Below are positions 33,803 to 46,023 of a DNA stretch of 64,000 nt, in pieces. This DNA comes from Choanephora cucurbitarum (taxonomy: Eukaryota; Mucoromycota; Mucoromycetes; Mucorales; Choanephoraceae). Location: assembly GCA_025331435.1 (NCBI GenBank), contig JAIWNI010000023.1, forward strand, positions 1 to 64,000. Direction: 5' to 3'. Under the pieces are notes generated by a model. It was not told the DNA's origin. It ran no database searches and was given only the letters and a program-made list of their open reading frames with translations. The translations under genes and the position numbers were made by a program. How positions within the stretch are numbered: the stretch's first letter is position 1; every line of letters begins with the position of its first letter.

Positions 33803-34845
33803 GATGAAAGATCAGCCAAGCAATTCAAAAAAGAAAAAGCAAAAGCAGAAAACCTATAAATTCATTTTTGGGGTCGGAGACCAAAGTTAGGCCAATGTTT
33901 GCTTTTCTCATGTTGCATTGACATTTGTACATTTACAATAATTAGCTCTTCAAGAAGAACAGCAAAAAACTAATATCAAAACAGAGAAGCGTTTTAAGAG
34001 CCATGTTGAATTTTGATGATGCAACTAAAAGCTGGTTTGCATAGCCAGTCATCTCTTCAAATAGTATGTATCTGATTTAAATGAAAGTATGATCTACATC
34101 TGACAGATTAAGCTCCTTAAAATATCGGCATAATCAAAACAGAGGATAATAAGTTACAGTTTCTTTCTCGATTCCAAAAAATAGCATGTATCTAGATAAG
34201 AGCAAATAATCTACTAGCTAGGATAATCATAATATGTATTTAAACTCTTGACATTTTTTTTGTAATGTGTCTAATTGTGATAGAAACAAGACCAATTCAC
34301 TCCTGTCCAGAAGTCAGACTATGTCAGAACAATAAAAATGTTTCGCTTCAAAGTTGCATTTAGAGTTCATATATAAAAAACTGGTCATTGAAGCAAATCC
34401 AAGCTTAGGCTATTTTCATCTTTCAAACTGTATCAATTATGTCAATTAGCTCAGCTGCTTATACACTCAACCATGGCAAATACTTTTGATTTCTCAAGTC
34501 TTAATAAGTGACAAGTATAGTTAAATATTGATTTTGTATCTGAACAGTTCAGTTTAAGACCTACTCACTAAAGAACTAATCAATGTTATCTACAGGCTTC
34601 TGAATTTCATGGAGCATAGATTGCAATTACACATAAAGTCAGTAACTTTGATACTCTTTCTCATATTGTTATTATTTTTCTTGAACATAGATTCCTTTCA
34701 TTGAGGATTGTTGAACAAGGGATTCAATTTCTTCCTTTACGAAAACTTATCGGAGGTGCATAATTTCTGGACATAAAAACCAAAAAAGGCCAGTTCAGTC
34801 ACACTCCAGGTTTTTTTCTGTTCTTTTTAAGAAACTCAACATCTT
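33803..34845. other. Divergent intergenic region
   Basis: About 1 kb separates the divergent starts of the VPS9 and CWF18 genes. It is A+T-rich with no ORF or repeat that can be supported; it must contain both promoters. Confidence 0.6.
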
Positions 34846-35442
34846 ATGGACCAAGAAGCACAAAAGAGAAAGGAGCGTCTTGCAGCCCTTAGAAAGAGAA
34901 AGTTAGGGGATGAAGCCTCCTCAGATCGCGCTTCAGTAGAAGCTGAAAAGTGAGTGGCCTCTATTAGAGAGAGAAAAAAGGAAAGAGCAAGTGTTAATCT
35001 GTATATAGAACATTGAAGTTTAGAAGTTATACACCTAATGACGAACATCTTCAACAATATGTAGAGACAGCCACACCCACCGATATTAAGAACACAGTGG
35101 AAACCGAAACAAAAGACATGACAAAAGAGACGTTGGCAGAAGCAGCTGAAAAGCAAAAAGAAGAAGTGGTAAGATATTGAAGAAAGAGATGCTTTTAAAC
35201 AGCTTTGATATCAACAGCCTTTGTAGGATCTGTTCAACTTGGCACCTAAAAAGCCCAACTGGGATTTGAAGAGAGATGTAGAAAAGAAGTTGGAAAAGTT
35301 AGAGCGTAGAACACAACGCGCCATTTATGAGATCATTCGACAGAGATTAGAAAATGACAAAGATGCCAACTTGGTAGACATCTTGGCTAATGCAGAAGCA
35401 CAACAAAAGCTTGAAACACAAATCTCACAAGAAGCATTGTAA
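34846..35442 (+). CDS. cwf18: Spliceosome-associated protein CWF18 (CCDC12)
   Basis: Three exons, join(34846..34949,35009..35168,35227..35442), give 159 aa, the usual size for CCDC12/Cwf18. This small coiled-coil protein associates with the CDC5/Prp19 complex and the activated spliceosome. Family landmarks are the basic start (QEAQKRKERLAALRKRK), FRSYTPNDEHLQ, and the conserved C-terminal part DLFNLAPKKPNWDLKRDVEKKLEKLERRTQRAIYEIIRQRL. It is a typical soluble nuclear protein without membrane segments. Both introns are 58-59 bp and phase-consistent. Confidence 0.95.
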
Positions 35443-36956
35443 ATAAACCAAAAAAGAATGGAAAAGCACATTGCTAGAAAGACACTTGACGCAGAAATTG
35501 AGGGAAGAGCTGTTTAGTTTGCTTTTGAGAGAAAGAACGGTAAACAGTCATCCTGCTTCTGACTACATTCTGTTTGACTCTTTTTATGATTTGGTTCTTT
35601 GATCAACTTTCATCAAGATGCAACACCGTTAGTATGCGTATATTCCTTTCACCAGTTAGGATTTGTTTGGAATGGAACAATTGGAGCAACAACAATACTT
35701 GAGTGTATTTTGCAAAAAAAAAAAATATTGAGCAAAGAGAAATGACTGTCCAACTGGCATTCAAGATGTCAAAACAATTAAATCGAATTGTGTCATTTAT
35801 TAGTGCGACAATCAGCTTAGTGAAGGAAAAGGGAAAAAGGGTGAGGGGAGGGGGAAGCAGGCGAACCAGATCACACTCAGGTATTACATGCAGTTATACT
35901 TGGATCTTATTTAAGAGCGGAATCATCACTTGGCAAATAAATAAGAGGGCAAAGAACGAGCAGACAAAGGAACTACTTGGACCAAAAACGACATTGACTT
36001 TACAGAAGGTTCGTTTCATACATTGAATAAGCATCGAATGTCATAATTAGGAATAAGAAAGAACAGGACCTATAAGAAAACTTGTTTCTGCATCGAGTTT
36101 AGAATAGACTCAATATGTCCGCAATCATTCTAGCTATATATATGCGTGTATATAGAGCCGGAAAATGGAAGACAAAAGAACAAGAAAAATATTTAAATTA
36201 TAGTCAAAGTAGATGTAAAAGAAAAAAAAAAGTCCAGTGCTCAAAGGCTTATTATTATTGATTGTGTGCGTCTTCCTTTAAGAATTTGAGCCTTGTAATT
36301 GAAAACAAAGCGTAAGATTGTGTTTGCCACTGTTAGAAAATAGCTCTTTTCCTAGAATAAAAGAGGAGCAAAGCATTTGGGATATACCTCTACAAAGCAA
36401 TCTTATCATCAGCAGCTTGCATTTTTTTTGGAAAAGTATGTTCAAAATTGGTCCCAAATGACGGTGAAAGTGTTAACGGCAAAGTATTCGATTAGTCTTT
36501 ATTTTTTAAACATATAACAAAAGATTACATTTAAATCAATAGGAGAAGAAAAAGACAAATTGTTCTAAGGTGCGTTTGGATTCAACTATATTAGTAGAGT
36601 ATGGAATCGAGTCTCATTAGACTATATATCAAAAAAAGAAAAATAGGTCATTTTAAAGCTTAGCAGAAAGTCTGTTTTCTGTCAACTAGCATCTTCTGCT
36701 GTTTTTTTATTCTTCCAGTATCATATTTTCTTTCCAGTATGCTGCTTCAAGATATTGGTAAAAGCAATCTTAAAACTTGATAGATTTAACAAGGCCAAAG
36801 AATTCAATTTCTTGCTTTTTTATTTATAGACTTAAAATATCAAATATACATATATGAAAGTAACGAACAGAAAGTTGTGTTTATAATGGCTACAGATGGG
36901 TTTATTGGATAAAAATTTATGTACAAAAACATTGGCGTCAGGCGGGTAGATTAAGG
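35443..36956. other. Intergenic, nothing recognised
   Basis: A+T-rich with purine runs (for example a GGGAAAAAGGG-like patch near 35830-35860), but without a convincing gene. Confidence 0.55.
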
Positions 36957-38560
36957 AACCAAGATAGCAAAACGATAAAAAAGAACCAAAGAAAGTCGAA
37001 AGAACCAAAGAAAGTCAAAAAAGTCAAAGAAAGTCGAGGAAGCCAAAGAGAACCAAAGAGAACCAAAAGAGTTGAAGAGAGTCGAAAGAACTAGGAAAAC
37101 CAGAAGAACCAAAAGAGCTAAAGAGAGCCAAAGAAAGTCAAAAGAGTCAAAAGAACCAAAAAAAGTCAAAAGAGCCAGAGAAAGTCAAAAGAGCCAAAAG
37201 AGCCAAAAGAGCCAAAAGAGCCAAAAGAGCCAAAAGAGCCAAAGAAAGTCAAAAGAACCAAAGAGAGTCGAAAGAGTTAAAGTGAAAAGAGCCAAAAGAA
37301 CCAAAGAGAGTCAAAAAAGCCAAAGAGAACCAAGGAAAGTCAAAAGAGCCAAAGAGAACCAAAAGAACCAAAGAAAATCAAAAGAGTCAAAGAAAGTCGA
37401 AAGAGCCAAAGAAAGTCGAAAAAGTCAAGAGAGTCAAAGAAAGTTGAGGGAGCCAAAAAAAAATCAAGAGTCAAAGGAAGTCGAAAGAACCAAAGAGAAC
37501 CAGAAGAGCCAAAGAAAGTCAAAAGAGTCAAAAGAGCCAAAAAAAGTCAAAAGAACCAAAGAGAGTCGAAAGAGTTAAAGTGAAAAGAGCCAAAAGAACC
37601 AAAGAAAGTCGAAAGAGCCAAAAGAACCAAAGAGAACCAAAGAGAACCAAAGAGAACCAAAGAGAACCAAAGAGAACCAAAAGAGTTGGAGAGAGTCAAA
37701 AGAACTAGGAAAACCAGAAGAACCAAAAGAGCTAAAGAGAGCCAAAGAGAACCAAAGAGAACCAAGAGAACCAAGAGAACCAAGAGAATCAAAGAGAATC
37801 AAAGAGAACCAAGAGAACCAAGAGAACCAAGAGAGCCAGCGACACACAACACAACCCAACCCAACACAACCTAACCCAACCCAACCCAACCCAACCCAAC
37901 CCAACCCAACCCAACTCAAACAAGAATCAAGAACCAGAATGAAAGCAAACAGAAAGCAAGAACCAGAACGAAAGCAAAACAAAAGCAAAACAAAAGCAAA
38001 ACAAAGCAGAAAGAGAAAACCTACAAACCTGCAAACCAGGCGGACCAAGAGAACCAAGAGAACCAAGAGAACCAAGAGAACCAAGAGAGCCAAAGAGAGC
38101 CAAAGAGAACCAAAGAGAACCGAGAACCAAGAGAACCAAGAGAACCAAGAGAGCCAAAGAGAACCAAGAGAACCAAGAGAACCAGAAGACCAAGAGAACC
38201 AGAAGACCAAGAGAACCAGAAGACCAGAAGACCAGAAGACCAGAGTAACAGAGGAACAGAAGAGCTAGGGGACCATAGAACCATAGAACCAGAGGAACGG
38301 AGAAACTAGGAGCAGAGAACAAAAAAACCAAAAGAACTAGAGGGCCAGAGGAGCGAAACAACTAGGAGCAGAGAGCTAGACGAACATGAGGAACTGGGAG
38401 CAGAAAAATAAAGGAACAGAAGAACCAAAGAACCAGAGAACCAAAGAATCAAAAAATCAAAGAACTAGAGGACCAGAGGAACAGAAGAATTAGAGAACCA
38501 CAGAACCAGAGAATCAGAGAATCAGAAAACCAGAGAACCAGAGGAGTAGAGAGCCGAAGA
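36957..38560 (+). repeat. 1.6-kb thymine-poor tandem repeat tract
   Basis: The plus strand is built from interleaved 6- to 10-bp units such as AGAACCAA, AGAGCCAA, AAAGTCAA and AAAGTCGA. It is almost free of T for about 1.6 kb. The composition shifts left to right: AAAGTC-rich at 36990-37600, AGAACCAA-rich at 37600-37840 and 38040-38200, then AGACCAGA/AGAACCAG to 38560. All frames are long and open simply because of the composition, reading Lys/Arg/Glu/Ser-rich on plus and Leu/Val/Phe-rich on minus, so these are not genes. The minus strand is correspondingly T/G-rich and adenine-poor. Confidence 0.92.
37850..37914 (+). repeat. (CCCAA)n pentanucleotide block
   Basis: Inside the large tract, about 65 bp consist of CAACC/CCCAA units (about twelve, with two or three interruptions such as ACACAACCTAACCC). 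It lies between two blocks of the purine-rich repeat. It is not the canonical fungal telomere repeat, which would be CCCTAA. Confidence 0.9.
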
Positions 38561-41022
38561 ATATTCAAAGTCAAAATAAAAGAGAGAAAGAGAGAGAGAG
38601 GCATATGTGTATGTAATAGAAGAAAGGAAGTGGTGAATGTATAAAAAAAAAGGAAAAGTAAGAAATTGAACATCTTTTTTTTATATGCTTTTGAATTTTA
38701 TCAAACTGGTTCAAGTCTATGATAGACATTCCTTGATTTAGTTATTGTTTTTCTCACATATCACTTGTTCTGCTACCTAAGAACCAATCGCTTTTATTCC
38801 TCTACCCTTCTTTTACCTATCTATCTCTCAAACGTTTCATATTCCTGTTACACTTGAGTTATCAAGAGTCCAGGCCTTTGTCATAATTTCCTTTTCTTTC
38901 TTATTTTTTTAGATTGTTGGGTCGACCTTCATGCAGACATGATTGTGTAATTCTGTGACACCTCAATAGTACACTTTTCTTCATGATTTGGTTTCAGTTC
39001 TCCTTAAAAATAAAAAAAGGGAAATAACGCGCTTACTGAGAAGTATAGACAAGGACAGAATACAAAAATGCAGTGCTGATAGAGCGTTTTTCCTTTCATT
39101 TATACTACAAGCGAAAAGAGAGACGACAGATTAAAAAAGAAAAAGCAAGAAGAAAGAACAATACAAAACAAGATGTGCAGAATAATCATGTGAAAGTACA
39201 CTAAACTTTACTTTTATTTTTACTTGTCGTCTTATCATGCAAAATCCGCGTTTTTTTCAGACTTGCGTTTTGTCACCCTATGCTAATAGCACAATTCAAA
39301 CAAATACTGTTTATCTAGTATGCTCTTAACCAATAGATATCTATTCATTAAGAGGATAGTGAAACTTTGTTTGTTTTTGACTGTCTGATTAGTTGGATTT
39401 CCTTTTTGAGTAGTATCCTGTAGACAAGTCGTCTGATATCCCTCTGTTTTTCTCTTTAAGTGCAACTAATGTATATAGCCTTGTAAATACACTTTCTACC
39501 AAAAGCGTTCTATGGTATATAATCACACTTCAGTTAGACATGCAATAGCCTACGATTACAAAGGTATACTTCCTTTTCCTTTTTTGGAAGTGCACCCGTG
39601 AAAGAGCTGTCAAATTTACTAATTCAGAAAGCAAGTTTTTTTTTCTTGGTTCATTGTTTGTTTTCTGAGTAAAGAGGTGTCACAACTAATGCATCTAATT
39701 TTTTTTCTGTAGTATGTTGTATACAGTCTATAAACAATAGATGATGTAGTCATTACTATCTTGTTCGGGCAATCCCTATGAAAGGTAAAAAGTATACCAA
39801 TCAAAGAAAAAAATTATCAACTTTGATAATCCAAAATGGGTAAGTTGTTACATTTGATACTTTTTGTCCACAAGATGGCGTTAAAATTACAAGACCGCAG
39901 CCAAACAAGAAAAAATAAAGTTGACTCTACAAGTATCGATGTCAAGAAGAATGAATACAGGAAAGCAATTAGATCATGTTAACAGACTAAAAGAGCACTG
40001 ACTGTGCGATCGATCTTTAAAGCATTTCTCCTAATTGGGAAGATATATCAAAATAGTAAAATCAAAATTGCATCATTTACATGCTGATAAAGCATGACCT
40101 GTGTCAATGCGATAACCAATTTAGTAAGTGAAAAGAGAGAGAGACAAATTAGGCTACCTTTGGTACCACACATTTGTGCATATTTGTTTATATTGCTGCT
40201 AACTAGACAAAAGAAAAAACTATCAAGTATATGAAATAGTCAGGTTGAAAGCGACATTATTATCTTTGTATAAAGTTGGATTCAATAGGTAAGATGTTGG
40301 CTCATTTTACAAAACAAGGGCAATCACTCTTCTTTTTTTGTTGAAAGTGAACTAGTGTTCATCTATACAAGCCAGTAATATCTTTGTGCAATCTGTGAAC
40401 TTCATAAGGCCATTTCAACAAACATCAGTTGTACAAGCTATCTTGCTAGCCTCAAAACGTTTAAAGTCCTACAAGCATGAGATTGCAAATGGTCGTTATA
40501 GGCAAGAGCAAAATGAACATATTAAACATATTCTTGATGCTGAAGTTTATTTGTAAGTACTACTCTTTAGAAGAATAGAGAGCAGAGACTTAAAGTGATG
40601 ACACAAAAGTGCTAAAAGATACTCCAAAAAAAAAGCATGAGAAAGGAATCTTTCTAAATCCTACATTAGCATAGATTCATTGTTTACCAATTTTGTTCTT
40701 AATTGATTCTAATGGCTCCACTAATCTCCAAACATTATTTATCTTATGTTTACAATATATCTGAACAAAGGCTCATTAAGGCTTACATATGCCGATAGTT
40801 GTACTAATTCACAAGTACTCCATATTCTGATCAATTGAAATGTTGATCAAACTCTTGCTTCTGTACGAGTCTTTTGCTGGTGAGGTTTATTTGGGAAGCA
40901 AAAAAATCCATTGTCCGAGTTCAAAGGTTTGACTCTGTGATCGTATTATAAGTACAAAGCCAACAACAAGCAGAATGCTTTAAAAACAGTGCATATTTTC
41001 ATTTATTCTAAGGTATTTTTTT
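38561..41022. other. Gene-free region downstream of KRI1
   Basis: About 2.5 kb of A+T-rich sequence follows the repeat tract, with a short GA-rich microsatellite at 38581-38600. No gene, RNA or element was recognised. Confidence 0.55.
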
Positions 41023-42975
41023 TTATGACTTTTCTTCAGCAAATCGTACTTTCTTATCTTTACGTTTGCTTTTTGAGGATTCATCATCATTTCGTTTACG
41101 CTTATTGCTGCTAGATGATTTTTGCTTTGACTTCACTTTCTTGTGATCTACCAATTGATGCTTTAATTCTTTTTCTACCTTCTTCTTTTCCTTTTTGATA
41201 TGCTTTTCAAGTTCCTTCATCTTCTTCTTTTTGGACTTTTCAAATCGGTGCATATCTACTTCTTGTATCTCAGGGGGACGATAACTATTGAAGCAAGTTA
41301 ATTACCATTGCAGTGTATCTTATTGTTCAGTACTTACGGTGCTAATGCCTTCATGGTCATGTATTTGTTAAGTGCAGCATCGTCAGCCAATAGGATTTCT
41401 TCATTGGAAAGACCAAAGTTTTCAGGTTCAGTACGAACATATTTGAAACGGGTAAAGACATCACCACCAACAACATCTTCATAATTGAGTTTGTAGTATT
41501 CATCCACCAATTGCTTAAGTTCCTTCTTCTTATCCTTGGCCAATTGATCTTCTTCTTCTTCTTGATTGTCTTCGTATTGAGTGGTATCAATGTCATCTTC
41601 CCAAACAGGCTTTTGAATTCCTCCTCCTTCTTCTTCTTCTTGAGCATAGAATTCATCACCATACATGTCTTCCATATCAGCATCATGTTGAGAAGGATTG
41701 AAATCATCATCTAGACCGAATTCCTCCAAATCCAACTTCTGAACACCTGTGATATCATTGATTTCCTTGAGTTTTTCACGAATCTCTTGCATCTTGAGGT
41801 TCTTTTGATGTTTGATCTCTGCTTCCTTCTGCTGCTTCAATTCTTGCTTCTTGGCCTTCTGTCTCTCTCTCTGTTTAGCACGCTTACTCTGCTTTCGACG
41901 GACTGAACCTTCTACATCACGAGCATAGGTAATAATCTGGCCTGATCCCTCTTCTTCAAAGCGATAATTGTATTTACTCTCAAATCGATCCACATCATCC
42001 AAAAACTCTTCTTCTGTTTCTTTATCCAACACTTCAGTCTTTGTGCTATCTTCTCCTTTATCGACCCAACCACGATTGAGGACATAGTCCATCAAGAAGG
42101 CATCTTCCTCATTCACTTGAGGGTTGTTCTTATAATTGGACCATTCTTCAAATGTTTCCTTTGTGTGTTCGTCTTTCTTCATCTGTTGTAATAAGAAATT
42201 GCGATAATCATTCTCTTCAGCTTCCAATTCTTGCTTGGATTTACTCTTTTTGGTCAAGAAGCCATCTTCTTCTTCGCTGTCATCGTCATTTAAGGCTGCC
42301 TTGAAAGCATTCTTGAGTTGATCTTGTTCTTGACGATGGGTCAAGATAGGCTTATCTTCCTGTTCAACAAAGCCACCGTGTTCTAATAAGATGTCACGTT
42401 CATAGTCCTTTAAGGTGATCTTCTTTTCCTTAGGTTCTTTCTTTTGTTTGGTAGGTTGTTGATCAGCACTGAAGAACTGGTGAGACTGTTCGTAGACACG
42501 AGGGTCTTTTGCACGAATGGCAGCAATTGTACGAAAGATGTCTGAATCCATAGCAGGTGTTAATAAACGCGCTTCATCGTCCTCGTCAGAATCACTTGAA
42601 CTTTCATATTCTGAAACTTCCTCGCCTTCTGCTTGTTTAGCAGCAACTTCAGCTTCTACCTCTATTAAAAAAAATAAGTCAGCTGTGTGTTGTATACACA
42701 AAAAAAAAGACAAGTACAAATGTACCTTGGATAGCCTTTTCCACTACATAGTCGAATGTGAATAACAAGTTACGCATGACAACATACTATGCATACTTAC
42801 ATAATTCGGGACGCTTATATTCTTGAGAAGGATCTTCTCTTTCAACAATCTTGACTTGGAGATCATCTTCAGAATCACTGCTGCTGCTGTAATCGGATGA
42901 AGAAGAAGAATCGCTTTGTTGCTTGCTGCGTTTTTCGCTTTTAGCAGCTTGTTGTTTCTTAAGTTTCATAGCCAT
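41023..42975 (-). CDS. KRI1: KRI1 ribosome biogenesis protein
   Basis: Four exons, complement(join(41023..41284,41338..42661,42726..42743,42801..42975)), give 592 aa, close to yeast Kri1 (591). KRI1 is an essential nucleolar partner of KRR1 needed for 40S subunit assembly. The N-terminus is Ser/Asp-rich. The core holds the family signature SDEDDEARLLTPAMDSDIFRTIAAIRAKDPRVY, then long acidic and basic coiled segments (KITLKDYERDILLEHGGF, and RKQSKRAKQRERQKAKK). It ends in the conserved region DEYYKLNYEDVVGGDVFTRFKYV...LLADDAALNKYMTMKALAPYRPPE and a Lys-rich tail with nuclear-localisation-like runs. Exon 2 is an 18-nt microexon encoding LEKAIQ with its flanks. It follows APC2 on the same strand, 201 bp downstream. 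Confidence 0.94.
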
Positions 42976-43176
42976 ACTAAGTTTTTTTTTTAAGAAAAAA
43001 AAATTAAAGGACCAAAAAAGTGAGAGAAAGAAAGGGAAAGAAACTTAAATACAAGCCACTGAGGAGTTTAAAAACGAATGATAGAAGACATCTTGAGGGC
43101 ATAGAAAGAGGTGACTCAATGCTTAGGATGCAAGGACATAGCTCATCAACAGATTGAATTCTGCACAATTCTTTTT

Positions 43177-45972
43177 TTATTCTTCAACAAGTGAATAAAA
43201 GCCATGGCCTGATAATGACAAGACTTGTTCTTTCACCCAAAACTCAAGTGCCTTCACTGCTCTCGTCTTGCTCATACCTGATTGTTGTGCCACATCTGCT
43301 GCTTTCAGTTGGTTGGCTACCATGCATGTCAATTCATCTATCATTCCCAAGAACTTATCTGAGCTTACCTTTTGTCTCAAACAAACGAATCACAAGTGCT
43401 GCATCAGGACTAACATCAACACATAATGTTCTTGACTCAAATGCCAGTTCAATAGTGACAGAACCCTTTTGAGCCATAAACTTCAATTTTCTCGATGCTT
43501 TTGCCTTTTGATAGGCTTGATCATATTGATCCATATAACTTTTTTTTTTTAAATCAGTCATTTCTCAGTTGACTTTCTTCCGTCTTCTTACCTGGCATGA
43601 TCTGGCCAAAGGATAGTTGTCTCTTCTTCCTCTTCATCTTCATCTTCATCGTCGTGACCTCCTCCAGGCCAATATTTGCGTGACATGATGATAGCATGAA
43701 AGGAAGGATCCAAGGTTGAATTCTGATGAATTGCTTTATCCAAACGACGACTTTCACTCATGTCTCTCAACATGACATCGCACCGATGAAAAGCGTCCAC
43801 AGGGAAATTCTGTTTCAATATTTCCAACCGACGTACTTCTTCATCAATAGCATACCCTTTTGTCTCCAGCAGTACTTGACCTAGTTGATCACTATAACCC
43901 TTAATGAAGTCCTTTAGAGATCGACAGAGACTGATCAACATGGCAATTGGGTCTTTTGATTTTCTTTGTAGTCGTCTTAACATGGCTTATTCTAGTGATC
44001 AATAAGTCTGTATAACTTTTTCGTTGTTTTTCCCTTTTTACCTGGTGTATCTTCTTGAATGATCACTGTATCTTTAGGTATTTCTTGTTGATAAAGTTCA
44101 GATGATTCAAATCGATAGATAGCTTCATCTTCTCTCTCTAACAATTCATGTTCTTCAGCATCTCGAATCAATTCCACCACACCTTGAACAATATCATTTC
44201 GATAAGTACTATCAGTTTGTCACTAATCTCTCTCTCTCTCTTTAAAACCCACTTGACTTACTTACTTGACATAATCACTGATCACATCAATCACAGGTCC
44301 CATAATACTACAAGATGGATCAATAATAGCCAAACATCGAATACATGCAATATATTGCTGCAATATATCCATGGCAGATGCACCTTGATGTAAAAGACGC
44401 GCCTGTAATCTAGACATAGATTGAGCATAAGCTATCTATTGAACACATCTGAACTTACGCTTCTATCAATCGATCTTTTAGATCATTTAACAATCCTCGT
44501 TTGGTAGCTATCATCTAACAAGCACCTCAAAGTTTTTAAAAAGGGACATTGACTTGAATAAGGCGTACTTACATGAAAATCTTCAATTGCTTTATGTGTC
44601 TCAGGGTATTCCCGTATGATATCAAATAGAGCAGGAATTCTATCTTCATAAATCATATGATACGTTACATGTTCAGCCTTGATTTTCATACGCAAGAATC
44701 GATACCAATTATCATCTAAATACCAGTCAATCACCTGCACCCTCTGATTTCCATCTACTTACCAATATCTTGAGCATGAGGCATGACATACGATAACCAT
44801 GGTAAAACAAAGGCATGTAACCATGTCAACTGAATGTCTACCATAGAGATATCCCAAGCATTTCTCCATTTCGAATGAGCTAAACGATGCTTAATCTTGG
44901 GCTTCAACAGATCCATCCAATTGGGTATCAATCCAAGTTCATCTAAACAGCCACAGACAAAGGCAAAATCTTGAATCTTCTGATCTAATTGAGTTACATC
45001 CAGCGACAGGTTCTCAATCACTTCTATCTCGTCTTGAGTCTTTGTTGTTAATGGTTGTTGGCATGCTTTGTCTAGGACATCTGTTGGTAGATTGAATACA
45101 TCATAGAGCCTGGAGGTGTTTTGATCCAGAATCAATTGAGCATCATGTTCTAACTGGCTTGGTTCATACTTTGCTACATGATGAGAAAAACAAGGGCGAG
45201 AAGGAGAGGCTTCCAGATACTCTAGGGCAATAGAGTAAAATAGGTTTCGAATGTCGATAAATGAAGGTGTGATCTTCTCATGAATCAACGCAACATTCGC
45301 TTGTATCACTCTCTTCTTTAGCTCTTCATTGCCTAATGCACTTCCCCTTTTTTATTGTTGTTAGTGTCCTATCTTTGTTCTATCTGACTTACTTACTCGG
45401 GAAAGGGTAGGCTGAGAGCAAGTAAGGTATCTGTATGACAACGATGCATACTATTGACCAACATGGAAAATAATGAGGCTAACAATCGAGTATCCTCTCT
45501 ATTTCTCTACCATAAGAAAGTCAGTCAACATCAGACTTCTTTCCCTCCTTTTGCTGATAGCATACTCGATAATCTATTTCCCAATGCTCCCAAAGGATAG
45601 ACAGAGAATCGTTTAGGTATTTAAATGCAATTTCCACATAATAGTTGTGAATAAGGTGATGAGGAATAGTGGGGTTATGAAAATTCTTCAAGACTGAATC
45701 TCTAACTTTCCTCATGTGAGTCCAGCTGTCTTTCAGTTGTTTCTTTTTTCCATTTACCTCTCAAAAGACGTGGATGTCTTTCACAATAGTTCACGATCTG
45801 TTTCATGGTAGGTAGAGACTAGAGGGAATTGAGTTCATCAAGAAAAGAGAAAAGTAGATCTTGCACTTACATCTTTCTCTAGTGCAATACCTTGGTTTCT
45901 CAAGTAATCCTCAAACACTTTTGCTGAATCAAGTACTCTCTTTTGTGTATGTAAATGATAATAACTGGTCAT
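43177..45972 (-). CDS. APC2: Anaphase-promoting complex subunit 2 (APC2, cullin-like)
   Basis: Twelve exons, complement(join(43177..43316,43369..43538,43592..43985,44042..44208,44266..44409,44459..44514,44573..44741,44792..45340,45397..45498,45537..45705,45758..45818,45871..45972)), give 740 aa. APC2 is the cullin of the APC/C ubiquitin ligase and pairs with the RING subunit APC11 to drive mitotic exit. The N-terminal two thirds are helical cullin-like repeats without close motifs. The C-terminal part has the family landmarks HRCDVMLRDMSESRRLDKAI, FHAIIMSRKYWPG, the beta-strand segment RKLKFMAQKGSVTIELAFESRTLCVDVSPDAA and the winged-helix end ADVAQQSGMSKTRAVKALEFWVKEQVL. An Asp/Glu-rich insertion follows YWPGG. 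The 5' start lies only 51 bp after the chitin synthase stop, on the same strand. Some 5' introns (38-55 bp) were set by frame alone. Confidence 0.88.
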
Positions 45973-46023
45973 TGCACACGATCGTCCAAAAAAAAAAAAA
46001 AAAGTACAATTTCTTTGTTTCTT

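Noticed and set aside
37072..38268. Lys/Glu/Ser-rich and Leu/Val-rich long open frames
   Set aside because: Long frames on both strands arise because the tract lacks T on one strand; no start context, splice signals or family.
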